From positions 9,047,244 to 9,111,243 of the forward strand of contig JAQFVV010012418.1 in the NCBI GenBank assembly GCA_028023455.1: a DNA stretch of 64,000 nucleotides, written 5' to 3'. The position numbers were made by a program, and so were the translations under genes. Each line of letters begins with the position of its first letter. Position 1 is the first letter of the stretch. Shown in pieces: positions 44,019 through 56,374 of the stretch. The notes under the pieces are model-generated. The model was not told where the DNA came from, made no database searches, and was given only the letters and a program-made list of their open reading frames with translations. The stretch is from Epiperipatus broadwayi. Its lineage: Eukaryota; Onychophora; Udeonychophora; Euonychophora; Peripatidae.

Positions 44019-46507
44019 AATAAAAGATTACGATTTTGTAATAATAAAATAAACCCATTAGTGGAAATTTTGTCCATGCTAGCTTGTTTTAAAATCATAA
44101 GATTTATTTTAAAACAATCGTTCGAGAAACTGATAACAAAATTGCATTGTTTCAAAAGTCTTACCAGATAAAATATCCGGTCAAATTGTTCCAAATGAAC
44201 CTTAACTTGCTTAAACCGCCTCAGGTCCAGCAGTAGTTGCTAAGTTACATCTTCAAAATAAAAGTATATATACTGCTGGATTTGAATCCACAACGAGGAG
44301 ACCACAAAATAATGATGTTGCTATACATATTCCATGCCAGTTTTGATTCTCACTCAATGTGCTGTGAGTAGGGGAAATTTCGCCTTTTCCCTCCGTTCTA
44401 ATATGCTTTTCCCATAAGCGAAGCCCTGCATTCCGTACTGATGAACTTTATATATTTTTCCAGTAAAAGTGAAATGCTAACTACCATATAATAATGCTAC
44501 CCTAGATCTAGTGAAACAATACCGATGGACTGACTCATAGTAAAATCGCTCTTCCAAATAGGAAGGTAAAAAGAACTTTGACCGCTCGTAATTCTCAAAT
44601 CCTGTCTTCTCTGTAATATTTATTATAATTTCTAAATATTAAATGTCTTCAAAATATGTAATTCTTATAACTCTATATAACTAATCACTATTAAGCCTCT
44701 TATAAAATGTTTTCTTTTATTTACAAGCGGCAAATAATTTTTGTTTAGATTTATGTATTTATATTTTCAAAAGAAATGCCAATAATATTTCTAAACCGCA
44801 AGCATATAATTTATTTTCATTTTCCCCACCCATCACTTATCGGGTAATTAACTTATAACTTAATCAAAACAAGTCTTATTCGACTTGCCCAGGTGCTAGC
44901 AATTTTAGATAAACAAACTAATTATTTTTTATGTTTACTGTAGAAAAACAGATTGACATATGTTTCATAAATATTTTCCATTCTAAATAATGCACTATCT
45001 CTTATTAATTTATATTATATATGTAAAACCCATCATAGCTATTACCATCACCTATTTATTTTGTATTAATATATATATTTTCATAAGGGCATTTAGTAAC
45101 CAAGATTGAGATTTATTAAATGTGTGGGAAGTGATGAATAATATTAAGTAACATAATGTAAGGTGGGGGGGGGATCTTCAGACCTTAGTTTTACATTTAA
45201 TTAGAATTATTATCCATGTCTGTTTAACGAAGAAACCATACCATTATGCCGAGTATTTCATAATTTATGGGCAGTAAATATGTTTAGATAGTCTTTAAAG
45301 CTATAGTTATATTATGTTATTAAGCATTGTGTGCATATAGGCCACTTCATTTATATATACTCGTGCTTCTTTCTCACATGGAGGTATTCGCTAAGTCGAG
45401 CCCCATTGTCATTCTCCGTGTCCTAGAAACCAGGCTGTAAAACCATCCTGTGGACACATTTGGTCGTATGTGCATGCTTTATATGGGGAGCAGTCTGGGA
45501 AACCAGCCTAGTAAAGACATTGCTGACCACCCTTCGTCTCAATGCCGACCCTGCCTACGTTTGCATACAAAATTGGTCAACTTTGTTATTAAAATTCATG
45601 AAGCACACTCCAGGATCCATAATTGGACCACCCCATTCTGCTGCCATGCACGCACCGCCTTTCAGTGTATTATTAGTCGCCCAAAAATAGCCATAAGTCG
45701 TAATGCGATGATTTCTTTAAACAGACATATTTCCATTAGTTTACTATGCGTATCAATGTGATAAATTTAGTATCATTTATATAATTATTCATTATCCGTC
45801 CCGCACATTAATTGTTTACAACTCAAATTAATAATAATATTGAATAACCAAATGTAATATGTGCTTGTAAAATTATTGTCTTTTAAATCAAGTAAATGCT
45901 CTTTTCGTCTCTCTGGGGGTGTAATAGTAATGCATTCCAATAGCGCTAATTCCTTAAGTCACACACATATATTATTGGCATAGCCGCAAATATCACGTTA
46001 TTGTAAAATATGAATTAAATATATATATATAATACTCATGAGGCTAATGTCGGATAAATAACCCGACATAATTTTTGTTATTAATCTAATAAATGTTAAA
46101 TATATATATCAACTCTCGAACCATTGCTTTCTTTTAGTTAAGTTAATATATTAAGTTATTAATGATGCTCAATTTGACTAGAAGATCTCCGCTAAATACG
46201 TAATTAATATGCTAGGTCACGAGCCTTCATTGCTCATAAAATATAGCTAGTTATTAAGTCAGTCTATCATTAAATTTAGCCTAGAGTCTTTTCTGTTTCT
46301 CCGATGAGCGATGCCAGTGGTGAGAAGTAAATTAAATCGATGTCATCGGATTGTTGTTCATAATGTTATAGATCTGGGAAATAGGCAAATAGGGCAGAGT
46401 TCATGAGTGTTCCTGACCTGTGTATCTTGCGCACGATTGGATTCGAGGTACTTTTGCCTAGATACTAGATCTTGTTACGTGAACATACAAATCCGACCGG
46501 CACAATA

Positions 46508-47859
46508 CCTGGGTCTCATTTTACGCGGATTTATTTAACGCGATTTTGAAGTTATGCGATTCATGTTTCTTCTTAATATTTTTGTATTCAGTTTTCTTTT
46601 ATGCGTTAACACTGTATTAGATTGGAAGTCAAACTCCGATAATGCGCTATTACTTTAAATAATAAATTTCGCGCATTTATAGCACATTATTGGAATTCGA
46701 CTTTCATCTTAATAATTTCAATATTTTCAGTGTGTTATAATAGTAAGATTTTATGCAATAATGAAATTAAAATCATGATTTCCACATTTTATGTACAGAC
46801 ATTAAATTTTACAAGATTATAATGTAAATTTGTTCAAACATTGTGCGTGTTAATTTTGCATTTTAAATCACATTCTGTTTTTGCTTTTTAAAAAAGAATG
46901 TAATCAATTATTAATCATTTAGTGTCTGCAAGTTTATTTTTAGAAGGTGAGTAATATAAGTGAGCACAATTAAATTTGACAATTAAAAATTAAAATCTGA
47001 TTTTTAATTGTAATTAACAATTTAAAAATTACTTAAGGTGACCTGAAATTAATGTGATGTGAAATGAAATTTGATTTTTAAATGGAATTGAAAATTAAAA
47101 AATTAAAGACAAAAATAAGAATTTAATTTTTAGTTGTTAGTTTTAATTAAATTTTTCCCAGCAGTGTAGAAAAAGATAATGAAACAGAAGTGGAACCTGT
47201 TCCTTTCACTGCAAAAATGATTTGAGAAGGTCTTCAACTTTCTAATCAGTTGGCAAATTATTTTCTTATTAATGACACTAATTACGAACATGCTCTTAAA
47301 TTCCAACGATAGCTAAATGGTTGTACAATATTATCTGGATATCGCAAGCTTCAAAACGATTAATAAAATCGTCTCAAAGATTAATTACTAATTATGTTTT
47401 CAACAGAAAACCATTAACACAACATGAGAGTGAAGTTGGTGCTAGATGTATTTCCTCTTGTGAAGAATCTGATTTTTTACCAGTTTGCAAACGAACCTGT
47501 TTATCGGCAAATAGCGATAATAATTAAAACATGTATAAAAAAATGTAAATTACTGTACTGTAAATTATGCATAAAAATATATTGTTTTGAATAAAATTGA
47601 ATATTATAGTTAAAAAAAGTTTGTCTTGTATCAATTTTTTTCAAATTTGAAATTTTTTATTAGTCATATTTTATTTCCTTATTTTTTTTTGCGCGAATTT
47701 TAAAGTAATTTTACGTTGGTGCTTTGCTTTTATGCGATTTTTGAAAAATCACAGTCCATATCCCCCCCTTTTCAAGGTAAGTTTCGTCTATTTTTGTGTG
47801 ATTTCTTTTGCGCGTGTTTTCTGAGGAACCTATCTATCGCGTAAAACGAGACCCAGGTG
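46508..47859 (+). mobile_element. Pogo/Tigger-like DNA transposon, internally deleted (copy T3)
   Basis: The left end CCTGGGTCTCATTTTACGCGG lacks the first two bases of the consensus; the right end is GAGACCCAGGTG. TA flanks both sides (46506-46507, 47860-47861). A plus-strand remnant at 47321-47527 preserves the C-terminus (RLIKSSQRLITNYVFNRKPL, then GARCISSCEESDFLPVCKR) shared with T1 and T2, and an EKDNETEVEPV segment lies near 47170. It sits one base after the LARD 3' LTR, so it inserted into the LARD target-site duplication and is younger than the LARD. Confidence 0.86.
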
Positions 47860-47861
47860 TA

Positions 47862-48600
47862 TACTGAACTTTAGAGGCGATATGAACATAGACCTTCAAG
47901 CTCCCTTCAGCTATTCATTCTATCTTATATAACTGATACATATGAACAAAAATGTGAAAAGGATAAATGATCTCCAATATACATTTCATGCTGAACCAGC
48001 ACTTATCAGTTGGTCCAGATCACCATTTCCCACATAAAATCAATGCTCAGTTTATATTAAGATAACAATTTTTCAACTTTAATGGATAGACTTCAATCTT
48101 CTCCACCCTCCAACTCTTCAGCCATACATATTATTGAAAATCTGATGATGGAATGCTCAAAGCCCTTATTGATGCCAATATAGTTGTCATACCCACATTG
48201 ACTTTTATATCACTTTGACTCTCATATATAGGACTTTAAATGTCCATTTAAATACACAGAAGAGGGATGGGCAGAATTCAGGATGATTTTATAATATTTG
48301 AATACAAGTATAATGTATATACTGAACTTTAGATTAAGTAGAGGGAATTTAACACAGACTTTTAGGCTCCCTTCAGCTTTCTATTCCATCTCATATAACT
48401 GATACATACGGTCTCATACATGTGAAAAAGATAAATGGTCTCCAATATATATATATATATATTGCGTGATGAACTCATTAGTTGGTCCAGATCATTATCT
48501 CCCACACATACATACAATCAGGGCTCAGTTTATATGAAGATAGCAAATCATCAGATTTTCAATAATATGGATGGCTGAAGAGTGGATTTATTATCTTAAT
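47862..48600 (-). mobile_element. RzA2 hammerhead-repeat monomers, right part
   Basis: Continuation of the repeat cut at 35798. Two minus-strand units begin TACTGAACTTTAGA at about 47862 and 48319 (period about 457-470 bp). Shared landmarks are CTCCCTTCAGCT, GATCTCCAATAT, TTGGTCCAGATCA and CTCAGTTTATAT. The first unit holds a nearly complete ribozyme; in the second, near 48455-48492, it is badly decayed (CUAAUGA, broken stem II). A box-B-like TGTTCAAATC and a box-A-like TGGATAGCTGAAGG occur on the ribozyme strand. Confidence 0.78.
47969..48021 (-). ncRNA. Hammerhead ribozyme, RzA2 (G8A mutant core)
   Basis: Minus strand: stem I GAUC..CCAA; CUGAUAA (G8 changed to A); stem II GUGCUG-GUU-CAGCAU with G-U closing; GAAA; a short stem III (AU/AU); A17; stem I UUGG..GAUC. 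Everything but the G8 change fits a type I hammerhead. G8 is catalytic, so this copy should be inactive. Confidence 0.72.
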
Positions 48601-48835
48601 ATAAACTGATCACTGATTATATATATGTGAGAATATATGTGAGATGATAATCTGGACCCAAGTGATAAGAGCTGGTTCAGCATGAAATATGTATGCTTGA
48701 CATCATTTATTTTTTTTACATGTATTTGGTTATATGGGTCAGTTATATAAGATGGAGTGGATAGTTGAAGGAAGCTTGAAAGTCTGTGTTCAAATCTCCT
48801 CTAATTACACTAACATAGGGAATATATAAAAGAGC
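48601..48835 (+). mobile_element. RzA2 monomer fragment, inverted relative to its neighbours
   Basis: Plus-strand copy of the same repeat: AAUCUGGACCCAAGUGAUAAG, GAGCUGGUUCAGCAUGAAAU (decayed ribozyme at about 48651-48705), ACATGTATTTGG, then TGGATAGTTGAAGG and GTGTTCAAATC. It meets the minus-strand units head to head near 48600, the same arrangement as in RzA. Confidence 0.7.
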
Positions 48836-48839
48836 TGAT

Positions 48840-49140
48840 GATTTATAAAACCTTTGCATGATTATCTTATAAATAATGATGAATATTAATAAATAGCATT
48901 ATTAAATTGAATGATTATTTTCTAATAAGAAATTAAAATGTTTTCCATATAATAAAAATGCCAAATCATACTAGAAAATTTTTAAGAATTTGTTTAAAAT
49001 GCTGCTACTTATAAAAATAATAAATATATTATCTATTACTTAAATCTAAATTAAAATTAGCTAATGAAAGACTATAGTTTTTTTGCCAAATTATGATGGT
49101 AGACACATGATAAAATTTTAAGGCATACATTTTCTTATTT
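48840..49140. other. AT-rich DNA, nothing recognised
   Basis: No feature supported between the RzA2 fragment and the palindromic microsatellite. Confidence 0.5.
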
Positions 49141-49144
49141 TGAT

Positions 49145-49279
<135 letters not shown>

Positions 49280-49289
49280 GAGTATATAC

Positions 49290-52200
49290 AAAACAAATAT
49301 ATGTATATATAATAGTAAATTACCACCAACAATGATCAAATATTATCATTTAGTCATAGTATTCTATAGCCTGATTATTTGGATCCATCTTTGGATAGTC
49401 AATATTGTACATATATGCATGCAGCTCCTCTAATACAAATGCATGTAAATGATTGCCATTTCACTAGTTTTTATCAATTTTTTTCTTCTCAAATACATCC
49501 CAATTTTCAATACATATATCTCAGTCTGACAATAATTCTAAATTTTTTAATAAAACTGTACCTATTTATTTTACTGTTTCCATCAACAGTATTGTAAATT
49601 TTTGAGTGTAATCCCAACAATGTTTGTTTGATACTTCTATATGTAATCTGCAATCACTAATTCATTTTTTTAAAAAACTAAAATCCAAATTACAATACCA
49701 TAATCAAAAATAATGTATAATGATTAAAAAGTTTTCCAACATATAATTATTTGATATAACTTAATATAGTAAAATTATGATAACTCATCCTCAAAATGTA
49801 ATAAATTAAGAGTAATTCTAATACTATTTCATATACAAAGAAAATATTAAAATATAATTTTAATAAATTTTTGATGAATATATTAATAAATTTAATTTTA
49901 AAACACTCTTGAACTAACACAATTAGATTTGTATTCTTTACATTTTCTTTCAGGAATATTAATAGATTTTTTATAGTATATAGTACAGGCTTTAACAAAT
50001 TTTAATATCTATTTTTATTCAAACTTTGTTACGAAAACTTATTTTAGTTTGCTAAATGAGTTTGATTTTATAACTAAAAATAACTAAAGTACCATTAAAA
50101 CTGGATTCATTCCAATTTAATGCATTTTGCTATTCTAATTATAATTTTTCTTAAATATCTTAAATATTTTTAATTACTTGGATATAAGTTTTTATTTTCA
50201 ATATGCGTATTGCATTCATAATTTATAGACAATTTCATGCTGTATTCTTCAATTCCTTCATAGATTATCAAGTCTTTTAACAGTATCAATAAATTTATTT
50301 TTCAGTTTTTAAGACGAATGTAAAATGATTTTATTTCAAATATTTTTGGATGCTGCAATATTTGAAATATATAATAAATTTTAATTCTATCAATTATTTT
50401 ACATATATATTATTTTAAAACAAATATTTTCACGAGTAAAAGATATTAATATATGATTTTTAAATAGAATATATACAGTATATTCATTTTATAAACATTC
50501 TAGCAAATATCAAATCAGCAATCCAAAATACCCCAATTAAATATATAATCTTTTTATCCATTAATACCCAAATGCTCATATTAATTTTTTTTATTATCAA
50601 CTGTTACAATCATCTCTATTGTTCTCTCTTTTCTTTAATTTTAATTTAGTTTCTATATTATCAAAAGATCCTAGACAATTATGACTTTTTAAAGTTTCTA
50701 TCCTTTTTTTTTTGTGTGCTATAATTAATTGAAATAGAATATCCAAATGATCTTAAAAAAAAAAAAAATCTTTATGGCATTCATATAAACTACAAAATAA
50801 AACATACAACTCAAGTAGTTAATATTATTTTATAAACACAAATAAAATAAAAAATAATCATGTAAATAAATAAATTTACATAATTAAGTAAAACTTTTTA
50901 AAATAAGTTTTATTATATGTGTTTGTGTCTATTTTTAAAGTTTATGCTTAAAAATATAATTAAAAATTATTGACTCTTGATATAAGATTAAAATCTAAAA
51001 TATTTTTGAACTAGAAGTTTTAACAGTTATCTTTTTATCAATATTTACCTCTTTTTTTTTATTATTTTAATTTGAACAATATATTTTTTTTAAAGTTATC
51101 ATTTAATGTTTGTTAAATTTATACATAGTTTGTTTTGGTTATTAAGATTTTGATTTAAATTTAAACTGATTTTTTTAAAAACATTATTTAACATTTTTTA
51201 AAAATATGTATATTATTAGTTTAAATAGTATTTGAAAAGATATAAACTGGAAGAAAGAAAGAATTTAGGTACAATATGATAATGATTATATATAGTGAGA
51301 ATGATCTTAAAATGGAAATGATATAATGTAAAATGAATTTGGTATCAAAATTAATCTACAAAAATTCAAATTTATCAAATTATGTAGAAAATGGGAAGTA
51401 ATCACTAAATCAATTTAGTGTTCTTAAAAATTTAAATAACTGCTGACAGAGATACCTAAAGATTCAGATTTTTGGGATGTAAATTTCAGGAAAAATGAAA
51501 AACAAATTAGAATAAATAAAGTTAACAAGACTAAATAAACCAAAAATTTTACACTATTTAATAGAATATTACAAAAAATAAATCAGAATATAAATAATGA
51601 ATGCCAATAAATAAATCGTTTTTAAAATTATCCAATCAAATAAGTTTTACTTATTTTTAATAATCAAAGAAATAACAGTAACATACTGATAGATATCTAT
51701 CTATTTTTCTTTCTTTCTTTTAATAATTTAAATTATTAATGCAGTCAGTTTATTATACAACACACATCTAATTAATAAATCAAGTAAGACAAGTTGATTA
51801 TTGATGTAAAATTTAGAAAACAAATCAAAATTAAAATATAACTAACATTTAACATTTGGTTTAAATGTAGAAAATAATCATAATGAAAACATTACTTGAT
51901 TTAGAGAATAGAAGATATTTAAAATAATAATAATAATAATATAAAAAATAATTTTATATTATGGAAAAGGTTATGTATTTAACACTTTTGTAAACATGCA
52001 TGTTAATGATCTTTAGGTATAGATAATACTAGCAATTGCAATCTGGCAGGAATAGATTATAAGAATATAATAAATTACATTAGATTGCAATTATTAAAAT
52101 TATGTTTTGTTTATCTTAACCAATTCAATTAGTTGATGTTTATCTTAATAAACCTATATTTTATTAATCTAGACATCATTTGATTTACCTATTACACAAA

Positions 52201-52690
52201 TTACTTGATTATTAAATATTCCATACTATTTTCACTAATTATCAAATAAACCATTTATTTATTGAATTTTTTTTATTGCTAAAAAATACTTTTCCACACT
52301 TAAGACTCATCACTGTTATAAACTCATGAGCCTATTATAACATAAGTTTAAATTATTATAAATCCATTCGTGGATTAGCTTATTCATCCATTACATTTTT
52401 GGCTTGCTTAAATATGTAGGGCATTTGGGAGAAACTGCTTTGCTCATAACTATTATCCATTACACTTTTGGTCATTCAAATCTGTAGAGCATTTGGGGTC
52501 AGACAGCATTTTACCTCATTTTACATAGCTCTTATTCATTACAATATATTGTCTTGAATTTTCTTTAACTGACTTATCACTCCTCTTAATAGCTTGTTTT
52601 ATATATTTATTAAGTTTGTATGTCAATTGCTCACTGGTGTTTGGATTTGATTTTCTTTTTTAGTTAATAGGATAGAATGTAATTATTAAA
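49290..52690. other. AT-rich DNA, nothing recognised
   Basis: About 3.4 kb with no coding exon, RNA gene or bounded transposon. Two loosely similar segments near 52380 and 52450 share CCATTACA-TTTTTGG and GGGCATTTGG, perhaps an old duplication. Confidence 0.45.
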
Positions 52691-53429
52691 AATTTTTGAA
52701 TGAATTTTAATGTTTATAAGCAGATGGGTGCTGTGCTGAACTGCAGATATGTAAGTTACTATGAATAAAAAATACAGTGCCAGCTAAGAGTACCTCCCAA
52801 TGCCTTGTAGAATAGAATATTGATTCATCAAAGGCTAGGTCCAGTTTTATAATACAAATGTTTTTTTCTGAACTTTCCCTTTTCCTTTTTTAATTGTTTA
52901 AGTTATTGTAGGATTGGTCATCATGGTTTCATGCTATCAGTCATATCTCCATACCAACTGTGAAATGAGATTTGTTTATGCAAATACATTTTCATCCTTT
53001 AACTACACACACAACATTTTTATTCCAATTCCCTTTTTCATTTTTTTTTTTTTGTTTTTAACTTGAGCTCATGAAAAATTAAAAAAGAAATAAAAAAGAG
53101 GTCTTAGTAAGTTGGCAGTCCTCAGTTATAATCTTTGCCCAAGGCAGTATAATCACTAATGATATGGTTTAAAACTGAATTTGAAACAGGAATTTCAGCT
53201 GGCAAAGATTGTATGTTTAAGCAGCCTTATTTAAGGGTTTCCTTCCTATTATGGAAGTGGAAGATAGTAAATGTTGCATAAAATTGATGGCTCACATAAT
53301 CGGGATAGGTTGTTCCTGGTGGATTATTCATTACAGCAATAAGAAATAATGATAATAATATCAGTAGTAGCATAAATCAGTAAACAATGATAGTACTAAA
53401 GGTAAGTATTATATATTTTCTAAATATAG

Positions 53430-56110
53430 GTATATGGAATATGCAAATTCATTTGTTGCAAATGCTTCAAGACCTGTCAAGATATAACCTTGATGTAGCT
53501 GCCCTTAGAGAAATATCTCTCAGAGGAAAGGAAGTTTAATAAAATAAGTGGTAGATCAATCAATGAAAGAATTCATGGTGCTGGATTTGCTGTAAAATCT
53601 AATTTAGTATCTTATATACTTGAAATTCTTCATATCAATGAAAGACTAATAGTGTTAGAATGTAGGTTTGCAAAGTATTAATGCTCATTTTATTAGTACT
53701 CACAGTAAACCTAGATTCGGAAAAAAGTTTTATTTCTTGCAGAATAGCAATATTACAGCAATATCATTAAAAGGGTCAGGTATTTTTTCTTGAATGCATT
53801 TGTTGCTACAAATAGTAGACTTTGGACAAAAGTTGTTGGAAATAATAATACTGGTATTATAAAAGCAAATATGTTCTTGAATTTTTGCACTACACATGGA
53901 TTGATATTGGAAACACTTTGTTAGACAGAAAAACTGCTTATATAAAATATGTATGCATCTATGCCTAAATCAAGACATTTACTGTATGGAGAGTTTTGCC
54001 TGTTTTAATAGATTTCATTATATAAGAGTTCGTATTATAACACCACTTATAAGAGCAGATTATTGGACAAATCATAGATTATTACACTAATTGCATTAAG
54101 AAGTAATCTTATTTCAGTTATATTCGCAAGAATTCTTTAGAAGTATCTACTATATGTATTAAATTTCAACAATGATTAAACACTAAAATTAATAATTTGG
54201 ATCTTCAGGATTCTCATATTACTGAAGTATGTAATTTTCTTAAGGAGTGTGTTATGGATAAAAGTAAACCTATTTTTGTGTTCATTAAAAAGAAAAATCA
54301 TATCTGCTTTTCAGACAATGATCTTATTATTGAAGTATGTAATTCTCTTAAGGAGTGTGCTATAAATAATAATAATAAAAAAACTACTCTCGCATTCATT
54401 GAAAAAAAAAAGTCTGGTTTTCAGACTATGATCTTATTACTAATGATTTGATTAAAGAAAATGTGACATTTTCTGTTTGGCAGTATAAATATAAGATCTA
54501 AAAGCAGAAATTCAATGACTAACTAGATTTAAAAATGACTGATGGATTAAAACTGCAAAGAAGATAAAGATATTTTCTGATCACGGTCACTCTATGTCTT
54601 TTTTTGATATCTAGAAAGCAATATATGGAACTGATAAACAGTATCACAATCCTATTAAGTTTAACAATGGCATTATCTTATATGATGACAATAATATTTT
54701 GAACAGGTTAAAGGAGTACTTTTGAAATGATAGAAGGATTGAAATGATGACTTTTAATGATATAACTATTTTTCTTACTCATTTAGATTTGAATAAAGAT
54801 ATCTAGCTCATTGAAGACAAAACAGTTCTTTGTATCTTTGTAATTAAAAGGCTGCAATTCATTATAAAATATCTGGAGGTTTTGAAATATGATGGTAATA
54901 TATTAGCTTCAAAAATATTGTAATTTTTAAAGGAATATATGGATCTGTGAAGTTGTGCCACACAATCTTAAAGATGCTTTTATTGTTTCAATTTTTAAAA
55001 GACAAAAGAAATGTCAGACAAGATCACAATAATTATCATGGAATATTATTATTATCCACTATAACAAACGTACTTTCAAGGATTTTGTTGAATAGACTGC
55101 TTCCAATCATAGATGAATAATTACTGTAGACACAATATGTTTTTTTGGTTGCCAGAAAAATGCAAGAATATATCATTTTTATTGATTTCATCAAGGCATT
55201 TATTTCAGTTAATAGTACACTATGGTATTGTTTAAAATTAAGTGATCATCAGCCAAAATTTATTCATATTATACAGTTTCTACATGTTGGAATGAGAGAA
55301 AGTACTATTACTACAATTGAAAAATCAGGCAGTTGAAATAAAAACTGGCGTTAAACAAGGATATGTATTTTTTAGCATTGTTTTCAATTTTTATTATAGC
55401 AGTCTTTGAATTTTTTTTTTTATAAATGGCTTAATGAAACAGAGATCATGATATAATATATGTTAAATGATGGAATTTTCAATTTGAATCAATTAAAAGT
55501 AAAAACAAAAACTTCGCCTTTTTGGATTCTGGATTTACAGTATGCTAATGATTCCAATCCAAAACAGGATTTACAAAATGCAACTGTGGTTTAATAATAA
55601 ATGTTTCAAAATGAAAGTTTTTTTAATCAGCAAATAATGGGGGTTTAAAATACTCAGCAACTTTTAGCTTGGGTAGTTTTTAATTTGAAAATGTAAATCA
55701 ATTTAAATACTTTGCTAGTTTTATAATTGAAAGATGGACTTAGATGTTGAAATTTAACATAGATCTAAATGTGCTGCTGCTATTTTTAACAAGTTAAAAC
55801 ATAGAGTATTTCATCACAGGGAAATAACTACTACAAATAAATATGACACCCTCTCGTAATATAAAGGCAGTAGTGAAGTTTCTTTTAAGGATACTCTGTA
55901 AAGTTTGAAAATATAATGACAAAAGATCATAAAATCAATCAATATATTTTTCAATTTGCTGGATGTGATCCTATACAATGTACTATATTCACGTAACTAT
56001 TCTGGACATACATACAGAAAAGGTAGTCTATAATTTAAATTTAGCTTTTATTACTACTTAGCATGCTTTCAATATCTAACATATCATAATCATAAAAAAT
56101 TTACTTCTTT
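53430..56110 (+). pseudogene. Decayed non-LTR retrotransposon (endonuclease-RT), copy 1
   Basis: Plus strand, many stops and shifts. The endonuclease starts near 53430 (GIWNMQIHLLQMLQDLSRYN, DVAALREIS), followed by INERLIVLECRF-like and IGNTLLDRKTAYIKY-like blocks up to 53960. A linker at 54590-54720 reads KAIYGTDKQYHNPIKFNNG and NILNRLKEYF. RT blocks follow: LSRILLNRLLPIIDE (55075-55120), FIDFIKAFISVNSTLWYCLK (55170-55240), KFIHIIQFLHVGM and EIKTGVKQGY (about 55335-55370), then a DLQYANDSN block (the ADD motif decayed to AND, about 55535) and a FENVNQFKYFASFI block near 55690. The RT resembles the large group with 'KAFDSVNR.. LWKIL' and 'GVKQGCVLAPTLF'; the clade was not settled. Short RzB sequence interrupts it at 53978. 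Confidence 0.75.
53978..54012 (+). mobile_element. RzB 3'-end fragment (about 30 bp)
   Basis: ACTGTATGGAGAGTTTTGCC plus TGTTTTAATA equals the 3'-terminal part of RzB in ribozyme sense. It interrupts the endonuclease reading of the retrotransposon just before LIDFII. This fits a severely 5'-truncated insertion, though the match is too short for certainty. Confidence 0.5.
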
Positions 56111-56365
56111 ATTATTCCAAGCTTATGGGTATACTTGATAAATACTTTAATATTAAAAAATATTTAAATTTCTTCAAAAAACCCATTTCTTTGAGAGGGA
56201 GATGCTTGTGTGGTCTTTGTTTATCGAGTATTGATCCATTGCTATTGTCTAAGCCTGTTTAATTTTTCATTTTCCGTCTTCCCTCTCAATACATACAATT
56301 CCAACTCTAGACAAATTGAATTTATGGCCATAATTTTGTTCATGGTCTATAAATATCAAGGAATC
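56111..56365. other. Spacer before the RzB insertion
   Basis: A short stretch after the last recognisable retrotransposon block (RGRCLCGLC near 56195-56220 may be its final part). Nothing else recognised. Confidence 0.4.
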
Positions 56366-56374
56366 TCCATTACT

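Larger units (their letters stand above)
35799..46504 (+). mobile_element. Non-autonomous LTR element with giant LTRs (LARD-like)
   Basis: Two direct repeats of about 2.87 kb (35799-38664; 41736-46504 once its insertion is removed) flank a 3.07-kb internal region. The 3' LTR starts TGAAACAG (the 5' copy reads CGAAACAG) and both end CCGGCACA, matching the TG...CA rule. The left flank ends ATATAC (35793-35798). The right flank, after removing Tigger-like T3 and one TA, begins ATATACTGAACTTT. This is a 6-bp duplication that restores the RzA2 sequence seen at 48311. The internal region has only a degenerate gag-like ORF and no RT, integrase or protease, so the element needed another retrotransposon for mobility. 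The purine run TTCGGGAAAA before the 3' LTR may be the polypurine tract. No good PBS was found. Confidence 0.88.
41736..46504 (+). repeat. 3' LTR of the LARD-like element, interrupted by a TIR element
   Basis: Aligns along its length with the 5' LTR except for a 1867-bp insertion plus its 8-bp TSD and small indels such as a 15-bp insertion near 41965. Without the insertion it is about 2.89 kb. Differences from the 5' LTR are a few per cent by eye, so the element is moderately old. Confidence 0.87.
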
